A stretch of DNA of 5,789 nucleotides from CAIOJG01 sp964477455. GTDB taxonomy: Bacteria > Patescibacteriota > Patescibacteriia > Magasanikbacterales > GWA2-37-8. Both the position numbers and the translations under genes were made by a program. Below, one piece after another: positions 1 through 5,490 of the stretch. Position 1 is the first letter of the stretch, and every line of letters starts with the position of its first letter. The notes beneath the pieces were generated by a model. That model was given only the letters and a program-made list of their open reading frames with translations. It searched no databases and had not been told where the DNA came from. The stretch lies in assembly GCA_964477455.1 (NCBI GenBank), contig CAYZHG010000101.1, forward strand, positions 1 to 5,789. Reading direction: 5' to 3'.

Positions 1-197
1 TTAAATATGTTCTTTCAACCACCAGTATCCCATTACCTGACATTATAGAATTGGAAGTGCACATTGATGGTCCACAAAAATTGCACTTCGTTAATTACTT
101 TTTTGATGATATCCCAAAGCTTGGAGAGAAGGTTGTTGCGCTCTACGATCCGATCGATTTAAAAATATCATCGCTAAAAAAACCGTTCAAACAATAA
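1..197 (+). CDS. 3' end of an unrecognised gene (partial)
   Basis: An open frame enters from the left edge (first full codon at 3) and stops at TAA 195-197, giving the last 64 residues of a protein whose start is outside the window. The visible part has an alternating hydrophobic/polar pattern typical of beta strands (IIELEVHIDG, KLHFVNYFF, GEKVVALYDP) and ends in a lysine-rich tail. It has no membrane segment and no cysteine. I recognise no family. The two other forward frames meet stops early in this stretch, and the residue composition is protein-like, which supports coding. The natural end may not be at 197: just before the stop lies a run of seven A (176-182), and the next frame continues with protein-like sequence, so this could be the body of a gene broken by a frameshift (see 178-349). 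Confidence 0.55.
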   Translation, partial: KYVLSTTSIPLPDIIELEVHIDGPQKLHFVNYFFDDIPKLGEKVVALYDPIDLKISSLKKPFKQ

Positions 198-349
198 GAA
201 TGGATTTTACAGAGTTCTATATGAAGGCATTGGCAAATATACATTCAAAATAGAAAAAGATGGTTTTCAAACATAATTGGTTTAAAAATTCGGAAGAATA
301 TAATAAATGGGTAGAAGTTGTAAAAAATCTTGAAAATAGAATTTTGTAA
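178..349 (+). pseudogene. Possible frameshifted coding remnant
   Basis: No single frame is open across this stretch and no good start codon is present, but two pieces look like protein. The frame beginning at 178 reads to TAA 274-276 and includes NGFYRVLYEGIGKYTFKIEK. The next frame reads to TAA 347-349 and includes HNWFKNSEEYNKWVEVVKNL. Removing one T from the TTTT run at 264-267 joins them as ...KIEKDGFKHNWFKN... without a stop. Removing one A from the seven-A run at 176-182 would also join the first piece to the upstream frame ending at 197, making one continuous C-terminus. I infer a decayed gene, or a gene carrying two homopolymer indel errors. An alternative is that it is non-coding and the resemblance is chance; a 29-aa ORF (ATG at 260) is the only conventional reading. 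The family is not recognised. Confidence 0.4.
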
Positions 350-397
350 ATTAAGTATTGTATATTTCGAGTATTAAAATTTTAACTCACATAATAT

Positions 398-847
398 ATG
401 ACTCAAACACCAAAGGAAGAATCGGAAATATTGCTTAATTCACTACTTCCGTTTGCAGAACAACAGCTTCAAAAGTATGGTGAGTTCTTCCCTTTTGCAG
501 CCGCTTTGTCAATAAATGATCAAGTTAAGATGCTCGCAACATATGATGGTGATGAACATCGAGAAACACAAAAATTAATTGTTGATATGGAGCAAGCGTT
601 TGTCCGTGGTGTAAAAAATAATGAGTATAAAGCAACGGCACTTGCTTATATGGTGGCGGTTAGTAATCCTGACACGGGAAAAACTGAAAATGCTGTATGT
701 ATAAATCTAAATCATCTAAAAGATTTTTCTATACAGTTAATATATTCTTACACAATAAGTAAAAAATTATTAGGTAAAAATTTAGTACAATTTTTTGAAC
801 CGAAAATCTCAAAAGGCGAAGGCAAAATTTTTGGAATAAAAAATTAA
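398..847 (+). CDS. Conserved protein of unknown function, 149 aa
   Basis: This is a complete small soluble protein with no signal peptide or membrane helix. The N-terminal helix (about residues 8-28) leads into a hydrophobic FFPFAAAL strand (30-37), then a turn and the acidic motif DGDEH (50-54). A helical segment (55-75) and two strands follow (ALAYMVAVSN 81-90 and NAVCINLNHL 98-107), and the protein ends in a short GKIFGIKN tail. The pattern 'LLPFAEQQLQKYGEFFPFAAAL ... DGDEH ... IFG' matches, from memory, a widespread family of uncharacterised 130-150 aa bacterial proteins, so the length looks full. No catalytic function is known to me. The start is the first ATG after stops in this frame, with no Shine-Dalgarno before it. 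It lies 35 bp before the AEC permease and may be co-transcribed with it, but nothing links the two functionally. Confidence 0.8.
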   Translation: MTQTPKEESEILLNSLLPFAEQQLQKYGEFFPFAAALSINDQVKMLATYDGDEHRETQKLIVDMEQAFVRGVKNNEYKATALAYMVAVSNPDTGKTENAVCINLNHLKDFSIQLIYSYTISKKLLGKNLVQFFEPKISKGEGKIFGIKN

Positions 848-882
848 AATTAGTAAATTGAATATTAAAAACTTCAGCACCG

Positions 883-1815
883 ATGTTTATGATAATATTT
901 ACCACTATCCTACTAAAGTTAATACCACTCTATCTGATGATAATACTTGGATATATTGGAACAAAAATACTTAAAGTGCAAAAGGAATCGATTGCCAAAT
1001 TACTTATTTATATTATTGCCCCTACAGTAATTTTTTATGGTACATATTCAGCAGAAATAAATTTTGCGAATTTATCTTTGCCGATCTTATTTTTTTGTTT
1101 GGCGAGTGTCATTGCCCTCACCTTCCATTTGGTTGGCAACAATGTCTTTAAAAATGATTCTACAAAAAATATTCTCGCATTCACTGCTGGTACAGGTAAT
1201 ACTGGATATTTTGGTTTGCCTGTCATATCCGCAGTGTTGGGTGATCAGGCGTTTAGTTTGACGGTATTATCAATATTAGGTTTTGTATTATATGAAAACT
1301 CAGTTGGTTTTTTTCTTACCGCAAAAGCAAACCATTCCGTCGAAGAAAGTTTGTGGAAAGTAATAAAACTTCCTACTATTTATGCTTTTTTTATTGGATT
1401 AATATTTAATCTTTCGAATATTCATTTGGGAGGTATCGCCATAGCAATGATTGGACATTTTAAAGGGGCATACACGTTATTAGGTATGATGATTATTGGG
1501 ATGGGAATGGCAACTGTAAATATTAAGGAGATAGATTATAAATTTATTTCGTTAACTTTTTTGGCAAAATTCATTATCTGGCCTCTGATAATTTTTGGTA
1601 TTATTGTTTTTGATAAATATTATTTACATTTTTATAATCAATCAATTTATAATGTTATGATGGTAATGGCAATTGTTCCGTTAGCGGCCAATACTGTGGC
1701 GGTGGCTACTGAATTAAATGTTCATCCCAACAAAGCCGCTTTGGCGGTGTTATTGAGTACACTATTTGCGCTTTTTTATATTCCATTAATAGTGAGTTTA
1801 TTTATCATCCATTAA
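883..1815 (+). CDS. AEC-family (auxin efflux carrier-like) permease
   Basis: This is a polytopic inner-membrane transporter of 310 aa, the usual size of bacterial AEC proteins (Mem_trans fold). About ten hydrophobic segments can be counted: roughly 5-25, 36-55, 65-84, 96-118, 122-146, 160-178, 193-212, 222-244, 254-276 and 285-308. The two halves resemble each other, as expected for the inverted-repeat fold. The family-typical broken helices are present: GNTGYFGLP at 105-113 in the first half and PLAANTVAVATELNVHP at 266-282 in the second. Family members move organic anions such as malate or related small molecules; the substrate cannot be read from this sequence. The start is at ATG 883; an in-frame ATG at 889 (Met3) is an equally possible start. 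There is no Shine-Dalgarno sequence. The 90-bp gap after the gene contains a new promoter, so this gene probably ends the upstream transcript. Confidence 0.9.
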   Translation: MFMIIFTTILLKLIPLYLMIILGYIGTKILKVQKESIAKLLIYIIAPTVIFYGTYSAEINFANLSLPILFFCLASVIALTFHLVGNNVFKNDSTKNILAFTAGTGNTGYFGLPVISAVLGDQAFSLTVLSILGFVLYENSVGFFLTAKANHSVEESLWKVIKLPTIYAFFIGLIFNLSNIHLGGIAIAMIGHFKGAYTLLGMMIIGMGMATVNIKEIDYKFISLTFLAKFIIWPLIIFGIIVFDKYYLHFYNQSIYNVMMVMAIVPLAANTVAVATELNVHPNKAALAVLLSTLFALFYIPLIVSLFIIH

Positions 1816-1848
1816 AATTCAGTTTAAAACTTATAAAGATAAAACAGT

Positions 1849-1877
1849 TGGACAAAACGACTGATTCCCCTTATACT
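1849..1877 (+). promoter_or_regulatory. Sigma-70-type promoter for the SRPBCC gene
   Basis: A -35 box TGGACA (1849-1854, 5 of 6 matches to TTGACA) and a -10 box TATACT (1872-1877, 5 of 6 matches to TATAAT) are separated by exactly 17 bp. The predicted transcription start is near 1884, which leaves a leader of about 22 nt before the ATG at 1906. The site lies in the 90-bp gap between the AEC and SRPBCC genes. The optimal spacing in the right place is good evidence, although AT-rich DNA yields chance -10 boxes. Confidence 0.65.
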
Positions 1878-1905
1878 TATATATAGATTAATATTATATT
1901 TTTAT

Positions 1906-2370
1906 ATGAAAAAATTAACTATAGAACGTTCATTTTCAGCTCCAATAGAAAAAGTTTGGGAAGCATTAACAAATGCTGATAAGTTGAAAAATTGGTGGTC
2001 TCCAGAAGGTTTGGAGTCGTCACACATCTCTGTTGATTTAAAAAAAGGCGGAGTGTTTGGATATTGCCATAGAACTTCGGATGGCAAAGAGTTTTGGGGT
2101 CGCGGTATTTATCAAGCGATTGAACAGCCAAAATTTTTATCATGGTTAGATACATTCACTGATGCACAAGGAAATCCTGTCCCCTCCTCACATTATGGAA
2201 TGGCTGGAGAAGAAATCGTAGAGGCGTTGGTTGAATTTAGTTTAACGATAAATAATGGCGTGACTACAATGACAATGGTCGGAGATAATCCACATGACGA
2301 TTCCATCTTGGAGGAAATGAAAAAAGGATGGAATGGTATGTTTGATAAACTTGAAAAATTATTAAAGTAA
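1906..2370 (+). CDS. SRPBCC / AHSA1-domain protein, 154 aa
   Basis: This is a single-domain START-like (SRPBCC) cytosolic protein of the AHSA1 type, named after the C-terminal domain of the Hsp90 co-chaperone Aha1. The order of motifs is typical: an N-terminal strand with FSAPIEKVWEALTNADKL (10-27), the tryptophan motif NWWSPEGL (29-36), a strand and turn DLKKGGVFGY (44-53), the central strands GRGIYQAIEQPKFLSW (65-80), strand VEALVEFSLTI (105-115), and the long C-terminal helix GWNGMFDKLEKLL (141-153) that closes the hydrophobic pocket. The length is normal for the family. Members bind small hydrophobic ligands or act in stress and regulation, but most are uncharacterised and the ligand is not predictable. 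A good promoter lies just upstream, and the 180-aa gene follows after 20 bp, probably on the same transcript. The leader is AT-rich without a Shine-Dalgarno sequence. Confidence 0.9.
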   Translation: MKKLTIERSFSAPIEKVWEALTNADKLKNWWSPEGLESSHISVDLKKGGVFGYCHRTSDGKEFWGRGIYQAIEQPKFLSWLDTFTDAQGNPVPSSHYGMAGEEIVEALVEFSLTINNGVTTMTMVGDNPHDDSILEEMKKGWNGMFDKLEKLLK

Positions 2371-2390
2371 TTTATTTTAAATATTAAAAT

Positions 2391-2933
2391 ATGGGAAACG
2401 CAGATTTTAGAGGATATGTACCACCAGGAGTTGACAGTTCACCTGTGGACATTCAAGCTAGGATTAAAGAATTAGAGGCCACGGTCGTGATGAAAGCGCC
2501 AAACAAACCGGAAGAAAACGCCACTCCAGAGCAAATAACCGAATATAGAGGTCAAATGGCGATGCGCCATATTAAGGAAAGACTTTCAAAACAAAATAAT
2601 ATCTACAGTGCTGGGAATTTGGAGAATTTGTATGAAATAATGTCGACAATGACTGATTCAAAACATCCTGATTTTAAAAAGCTGTATGATGACGTTGCAC
2701 AAAAATTAGTTGCTGGTGGCGCTCAAGTTGATGGATGGTTGACCGGCGTTAAGGAAGAACAATTGAAAGAGATCGCTGATATTTTTGCTGCAAGCACTTT
2801 GCCAATTCAAGAGGAAACTTCAAAGGAAAAATATTTACACGCTCAAGATATTCCGGAGTTAAAAAAATACGTTGCTAGAGATGCGGCTGCTGAACAAGAA
2901 ATTTCTGATTTACGAAAACAACTTTCTAGATAA
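2391..2933 (+). CDS. Unrecognised helical protein, 180 aa
   Basis: This is a complete ORF starting 20 bp after the SRPBCC gene and ending just before a strong terminator, so it is most likely the second gene of that transcript. The N-terminus is short and glycine/proline-containing (FRGYVPPGVDSSPVD, 6-20). The rest is charged and predicted mostly helical: an amphipathic stretch at 21-34, a Pro/Glu/Asn linker (37-46), helices around 47-68, 76-88 and 92-108, and a charged C-terminal helix at 153-178 that could form a coiled coil. It has no cysteine, a single tryptophan (116), no signal peptide and no membrane helix, so a cytosolic protein is likely. I recognise no domain. Codon usage and composition look like those of its neighbours, and other frames are interrupted, so it is very probably a real gene. 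It may be lineage-restricted. A structural or partner-binding role is only a guess. Confidence 0.8.
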   Translation: MGNADFRGYVPPGVDSSPVDIQARIKELEATVVMKAPNKPEENATPEQITEYRGQMAMRHIKERLSKQNNIYSAGNLENLYEIMSTMTDSKHPDFKKLYDDVAQKLVAGGAQVDGWLTGVKEEQLKEIADIFAASTLPIQEETSKEKYLHAQDIPELKKYVARDAAAEQEISDLRKQLSR

Positions 2934-2956
2934 TCTATTGCCTCCTTTTTATAATT

Positions 2957-2987
2957 AAAAAAGACTTTCTTTTGAAAGTCTTTTTTT
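2957..2987. terminator. Bidirectional intrinsic terminator
   Basis: A perfect 13-bp inverted repeat (2957-2969 with 2974-2986) surrounds a TTTT loop. The core GACTTTC/GAAAGTC is flanked by six A on the left and seven T on the right. On the + strand the hairpin is followed by a T run, ending transcription after the 180-aa gene. On the - strand the complement of the A run gives a T tract, ending transcription after greA, whose stop codon is at 2993. It sits exactly between two convergent genes, as expected for a shared terminator. Confidence 0.9.
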
Positions 2988-2992
2988 GTAAT

Positions 2993-3454
2993 TTATTTAA
3001 TTGCAATTATTTCGTAAACATTTTTTCCAGCAGGAGTAATTACTTCTACCTTGTCTTTTACCTGATGTTTTAGAAATGCTTGACCTAGTGGTGATTCGTT
3101 GGAAATATATCCTTTGGTAGGGTCAATCTCTTGAGGTCCAACAATCGTATAATCTTTGGTTTTACCGTTTATATTTACAGTGACTGTGCAGCCAATTGTC
3201 ACCACATCATTGTCTGAACTTTTTTTAATAATTTCAGAATTTTGAATTAGATATTCCACTTCTTTGACTCTCCCCTGTGCCCAAGACATATCTTCGCGCG
3301 CTTGGTGGTATTCAGCATTTTCCGAGAGATCACCTTGTTGTTTGGCTTCATCGATGCGCTTAGCGATTTCTGGGATTGTTTTGTCTTGAAGCGTTGCCAT
3401 TTCAGTTTTCAGGTTCTTCAAACTAGCTTCAGTTACGTATTGTATGTTTGTCAT
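2993..3454 (-). CDS. greA: Transcript cleavage factor GreA
   Basis: GreA enters the secondary channel of RNA polymerase and stimulates cleavage of the 3' end of backtracked RNA, rescuing stalled complexes. At 153 aa it has the usual length (about 158 in E. coli). The N-terminal antiparallel coiled coil spans roughly residues 8-76 and carries the signature GDLSENAEYHQARED (41-55) at its tip. Asp42 and Glu45 correspond to the acidic pair that holds the catalytic Mg2+ in E. coli GreA (Asp41, Glu44). The C-terminal FKBP-like domain (about 82-153), which anchors the protein to polymerase, contains the conserved TIVGPQEIDP (103-112) and ISNESPLGQAFL (117-128). The gene lies 56 bp after mrdA and seems to have its own promoter overlapping the mrdA end. 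It starts at ATG 3454 with a TATATG context and no Shine-Dalgarno sequence. A shared terminator lies immediately after its stop. Confidence 0.97.
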   Translation of the reverse strand: MTNIQYVTEASLKNLKTEMATLQDKTIPEIAKRIDEAKQQGDLSENAEYHQAREDMSWAQGRVKEVEYLIQNSEIIKKSSDNDVVTIGCTVTVNINGKTKDYTIVGPQEIDPTKGYISNESPLGQAFLKHQVKDKVEVITPAGKNVYEIIAIK

Positions 3455-3468
3455 ATAAAAAAATAAAT

Positions 3469-3485
3469 AAACTCGGAAAGAGTTT
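3469..3485 (-). other. Small hairpin in the mrdA-greA gap (greA leader)
   Basis: An inverted repeat AAACTC/GAGTTT (3469-3474 with 3480-3485) encloses a 5-nt loop. Read on the - strand it is followed by a T-rich stretch (TTATTTATTTTTTT, 3470 down to 3457), so it could act as a weak terminator after mrdA. If the predicted greA promoter is right, it lies at the very 5' end of the greA mRNA and could instead protect or regulate that transcript. The stem is only 6 bp with two G-C pairs and the T tract is interrupted, so function is uncertain. Confidence 0.4.
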
Positions 3486-3493
3486 GTATAACA

Positions 3494-3522
3494 ATAGTAT
3501 CAGACAAAGATTAACGTGTCAA
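3494..3522 (-). promoter_or_regulatory. Putative greA promoter inside the mrdA 3' end
   Basis: On the - strand a perfect consensus -35 box TTGACA (3522-3517) is followed after 17 bp by TACTAT (3499-3494, 4 of 6 matches to TATAAT, with the key first T, the A and the last T kept). The -35 box is formed by the Leu-Thr codons TTG ACA just before the Arg and stop codons of mrdA. Transcription would start near 3487, about 33 nt before the greA ATG. This would separate greA expression from the cell-wall operon. Confidence 0.6.
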
Positions 3523-5490
3523 ATACTTTTTTCCCCACCACTTCAAAAAGTCGTTGGCAATTGGCATACTGACGACAGAACCCTGGCCCCCTTCTTCTAT
3601 CAACACTGTGACTACAATCTGTGGGCTTTCGTATGGAGCAAAAGCGGTAAACCAGGCGTGTTCCGGTTTGGTACTGTTCCATTGAGCGGTACCGGTTTTT
3701 CCAGCGGAGGTAAAAGGTAGGGTTTGTAATAATTTACAACTACCAACTAAAACACATTCGCGCATACCTTGGCGAACAATCTCAGTGGTTTTGGCAGAAA
3801 CAACGTTGGTGTCATTTGGCGGGAAAGAAAATTTTTCAGTTGTTTCGTTTTTGTTAGAGAGTTGTAGCGCAAGATGTGGTCGGACAATATTTCCACCATT
3901 GGCAAAAGCGGCAGTCCACACAGATGCTTGTAGCGGAGTTACCAATAAATCACCCTGACCGATAGATAAATTGTAAGTATCACCAACATACCAAGATTCG
4001 CCTTTGGTAGTTTTTTTCCATTCTTTGCTTGGCAAAAATCCAGCCGATTCACCAGAAATATCAATGCCGGTTTTTTTGGCCAGATTAAATTTTTGCATGT
4101 ATTCAATAATCTTATCGACACCTAAGCCGGTAAAATTTCCATAACCACCGCCGATATAATAAAAGAAAGTATTTACCGACCAAGCCAACGCTTTGGTGAC
4201 ATTAGTTGTGCCATGACCGCCGGCTTTCCAATCTTTAAAATACCACCTGCCTACATATAAACCGCCGTTACTTAAAAAAGCTTTATTAGAATCAATAATT
4301 TTTTCCTCCAAAGCTGCGGCCGCAACGATCGGTTTCACAATTGAACCAGATGGAATATTTCCTCCAATCGCACGATTAAATAATGGGTTGTTCGGATTAT
4401 CAAGATATTTTTGATATTCCACTTGTTTTATGCCGCTAGAAAAAAGATTATTATCAAAACTAGGCCAACTAACCAAGGCGATAACTTCACCATTGCGAGG
4501 GTCAAGTGCAATCGCGGAAATACGATGTTCGCCCTTCTTTTCCACGTAGGCTTTAATTAATTGTTCGAGTTTATTTTGAGCATCAAGATCAATGGTTAGC
4601 CAAAGATTTTTGCCAGGAGTTGGTGGTTCTTCGGCGACGACATTTTGTTCACGTCCTGTGGAATTTACTTCAATTTTTTTGCGTCCATAAATTCCGCGCA
4701 GATCTGTTTCATAATTTTTTTCAATTCCAGTTTTTCCAATATTATCCGAAACTTGATAACCTTTAGCATGGTTATCCTCCAACTCTTTATCATTTAACTT
4801 CCCCAAATATCCCAACACATGAGCAAGAGAGATTGTACTACTAGGAGAATTTGGAATACTTGAAAAAATATAATTACGCTTTGTACCTCCCTCGATCAAG
4901 ACACCAGGCATTTGCACACTTTCAATATAGATTTTTAGAGAGGTGTCATAATCCAAATTATCTTTTAATACCAAAGATTCGTAACTATAATTTTTATATT
5001 TTAACAATAAACTTTGGATATAATCCTCGGTAAGCCCAGATAAGGCCGCTAGCTTCACGACAACCTCTTGTCGCTTGGTTTTATCAGTTGGTAAATCTTG
5101 AGGCACTATAGACAAAGAAAAGTTTGGCACATTTTGTACCATCTGTTTTCCGAAACGATCATAAATAATGCCACGTTCGGCGGCGATTGGGCGAATACGA
5201 ATACGATTATTTTCGGCTAGACCACGATAGTAATCCCCTTTTATAATTTGAGCATAAAAACTTCTAAAAATAATAATGCCCAAACCTAACGATAAAATAA
5301 TTACAAAAAATAACAAGCGTTTGTTTAGAATACTTTTCCCTAAATATTTTCTAGTTCCGATTGCAGTAGTATGTTTGGAAGATGTTTTTTCTAGATGAAG
5401 ATTTTCTTCTACCCAATTATTTCTAAACTTCCCATCTAATTTCTGCCAATCATGATTGTCTGATTGAATTTCAAATAATTTCCCGCTCAT
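3511..5490 (-). CDS. mrdA: Penicillin-binding protein 2 (elongasome transpeptidase)
   Basis: This is a class B PBP that cross-links peptide stems of new peptidoglycan during cell elongation, working with RodA and MreBCD. At 659 aa it is full length. A cytoplasmic tail (1-57) precedes one membrane anchor (about 58-77). The dimerisation/pedestal domain (about 80-290) contains the conserved ERGIIYDRFG (105-114) and IGKTGIEKNYE (251-261). The transpeptidase domain (about 295-655) has all three catalytic motifs: SIVK with the acylated serine Ser383 and Lys386, SVN at 438-440, and KTG at 598-600. The KDWKAGGHG element (419-427) is typical of PBP2 rather than the divisome protein FtsI. The start is fixed by a 4-bp ATGA overlap with the upstream mreD stop, suggesting translational coupling; a GGAAA lies too far upstream (about 14 nt) to be a standard Shine-Dalgarno sequence. 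Oddities are the long N-terminal tail and the valine in SVN, where several PBP2s have cysteine. The beta-lactam-binding pocket appears intact. Confidence 0.95.
   Translation of the reverse strand: MSGKLFEIQSDNHDWQKLDGKFRNNWVEENLHLEKTSSKHTTAIGTRKYLGKSILNKRLLFFVIILSLGLGIIIFRSFYAQIIKGDYYRGLAENNRIRIRPIAAERGIIYDRFGKQMVQNVPNFSLSIVPQDLPTDKTKRQEVVVKLAALSGLTEDYIQSLLLKYKNYSYESLVLKDNLDYDTSLKIYIESVQMPGVLIEGGTKRNYIFSSIPNSPSSTISLAHVLGYLGKLNDKELEDNHAKGYQVSDNIGKTGIEKNYETDLRGIYGRKKIEVNSTGREQNVVAEEPPTPGKNLWLTIDLDAQNKLEQLIKAYVEKKGEHRISAIALDPRNGEVIALVSWPSFDNNLFSSGIKQVEYQKYLDNPNNPLFNRAIGGNIPSGSIVKPIVAAAALEEKIIDSNKAFLSNGGLYVGRWYFKDWKAGGHGTTNVTKALAWSVNTFFYYIGGGYGNFTGLGVDKIIEYMQKFNLAKKTGIDISGESAGFLPSKEWKKTTKGESWYVGDTYNLSIGQGDLLVTPLQASVWTAAFANGGNIVRPHLALQLSNKNETTEKFSFPPNDTNVVSAKTTEIVRQGMRECVLVGSCKLLQTLPFTSAGKTGTAQWNSTKPEHAWFTAFAPYESPQIVVTVLIEEGGQGSVVSMPIANDFLKWWGKKYLTR

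Noticed and set aside
351..380. Possible promoter for the 149-aa gene (TTAAGT, 18 bp, TAAAAT).
   Set aside because: The -35 box matches only 3 of 6 positions and the AT-rich context makes a chance -10 likely.
374..385. Perfect 12-bp palindrome TTAAAATTTTAA upstream of the 149-aa gene, possible operator.
   Set aside because: It consists only of A and T in very AT-rich DNA, where such palindromes are common by chance, and no second copy was seen near the other promoter.
1902..2155. Minus-strand ORFs of 61 and 78 codons inside the SRPBCC gene.
   Set aside because: The + strand frame encodes a clear AHSA1-type domain; the antisense frames have no family features or plausible start context.
3448..3720. 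A 90-codon + strand ORF opposite the end of mrdA.
   Set aside because: It is antisense to the conserved transpeptidase C-terminus, including the KTG motif, and its translation resembles no protein; it is a shadow frame.
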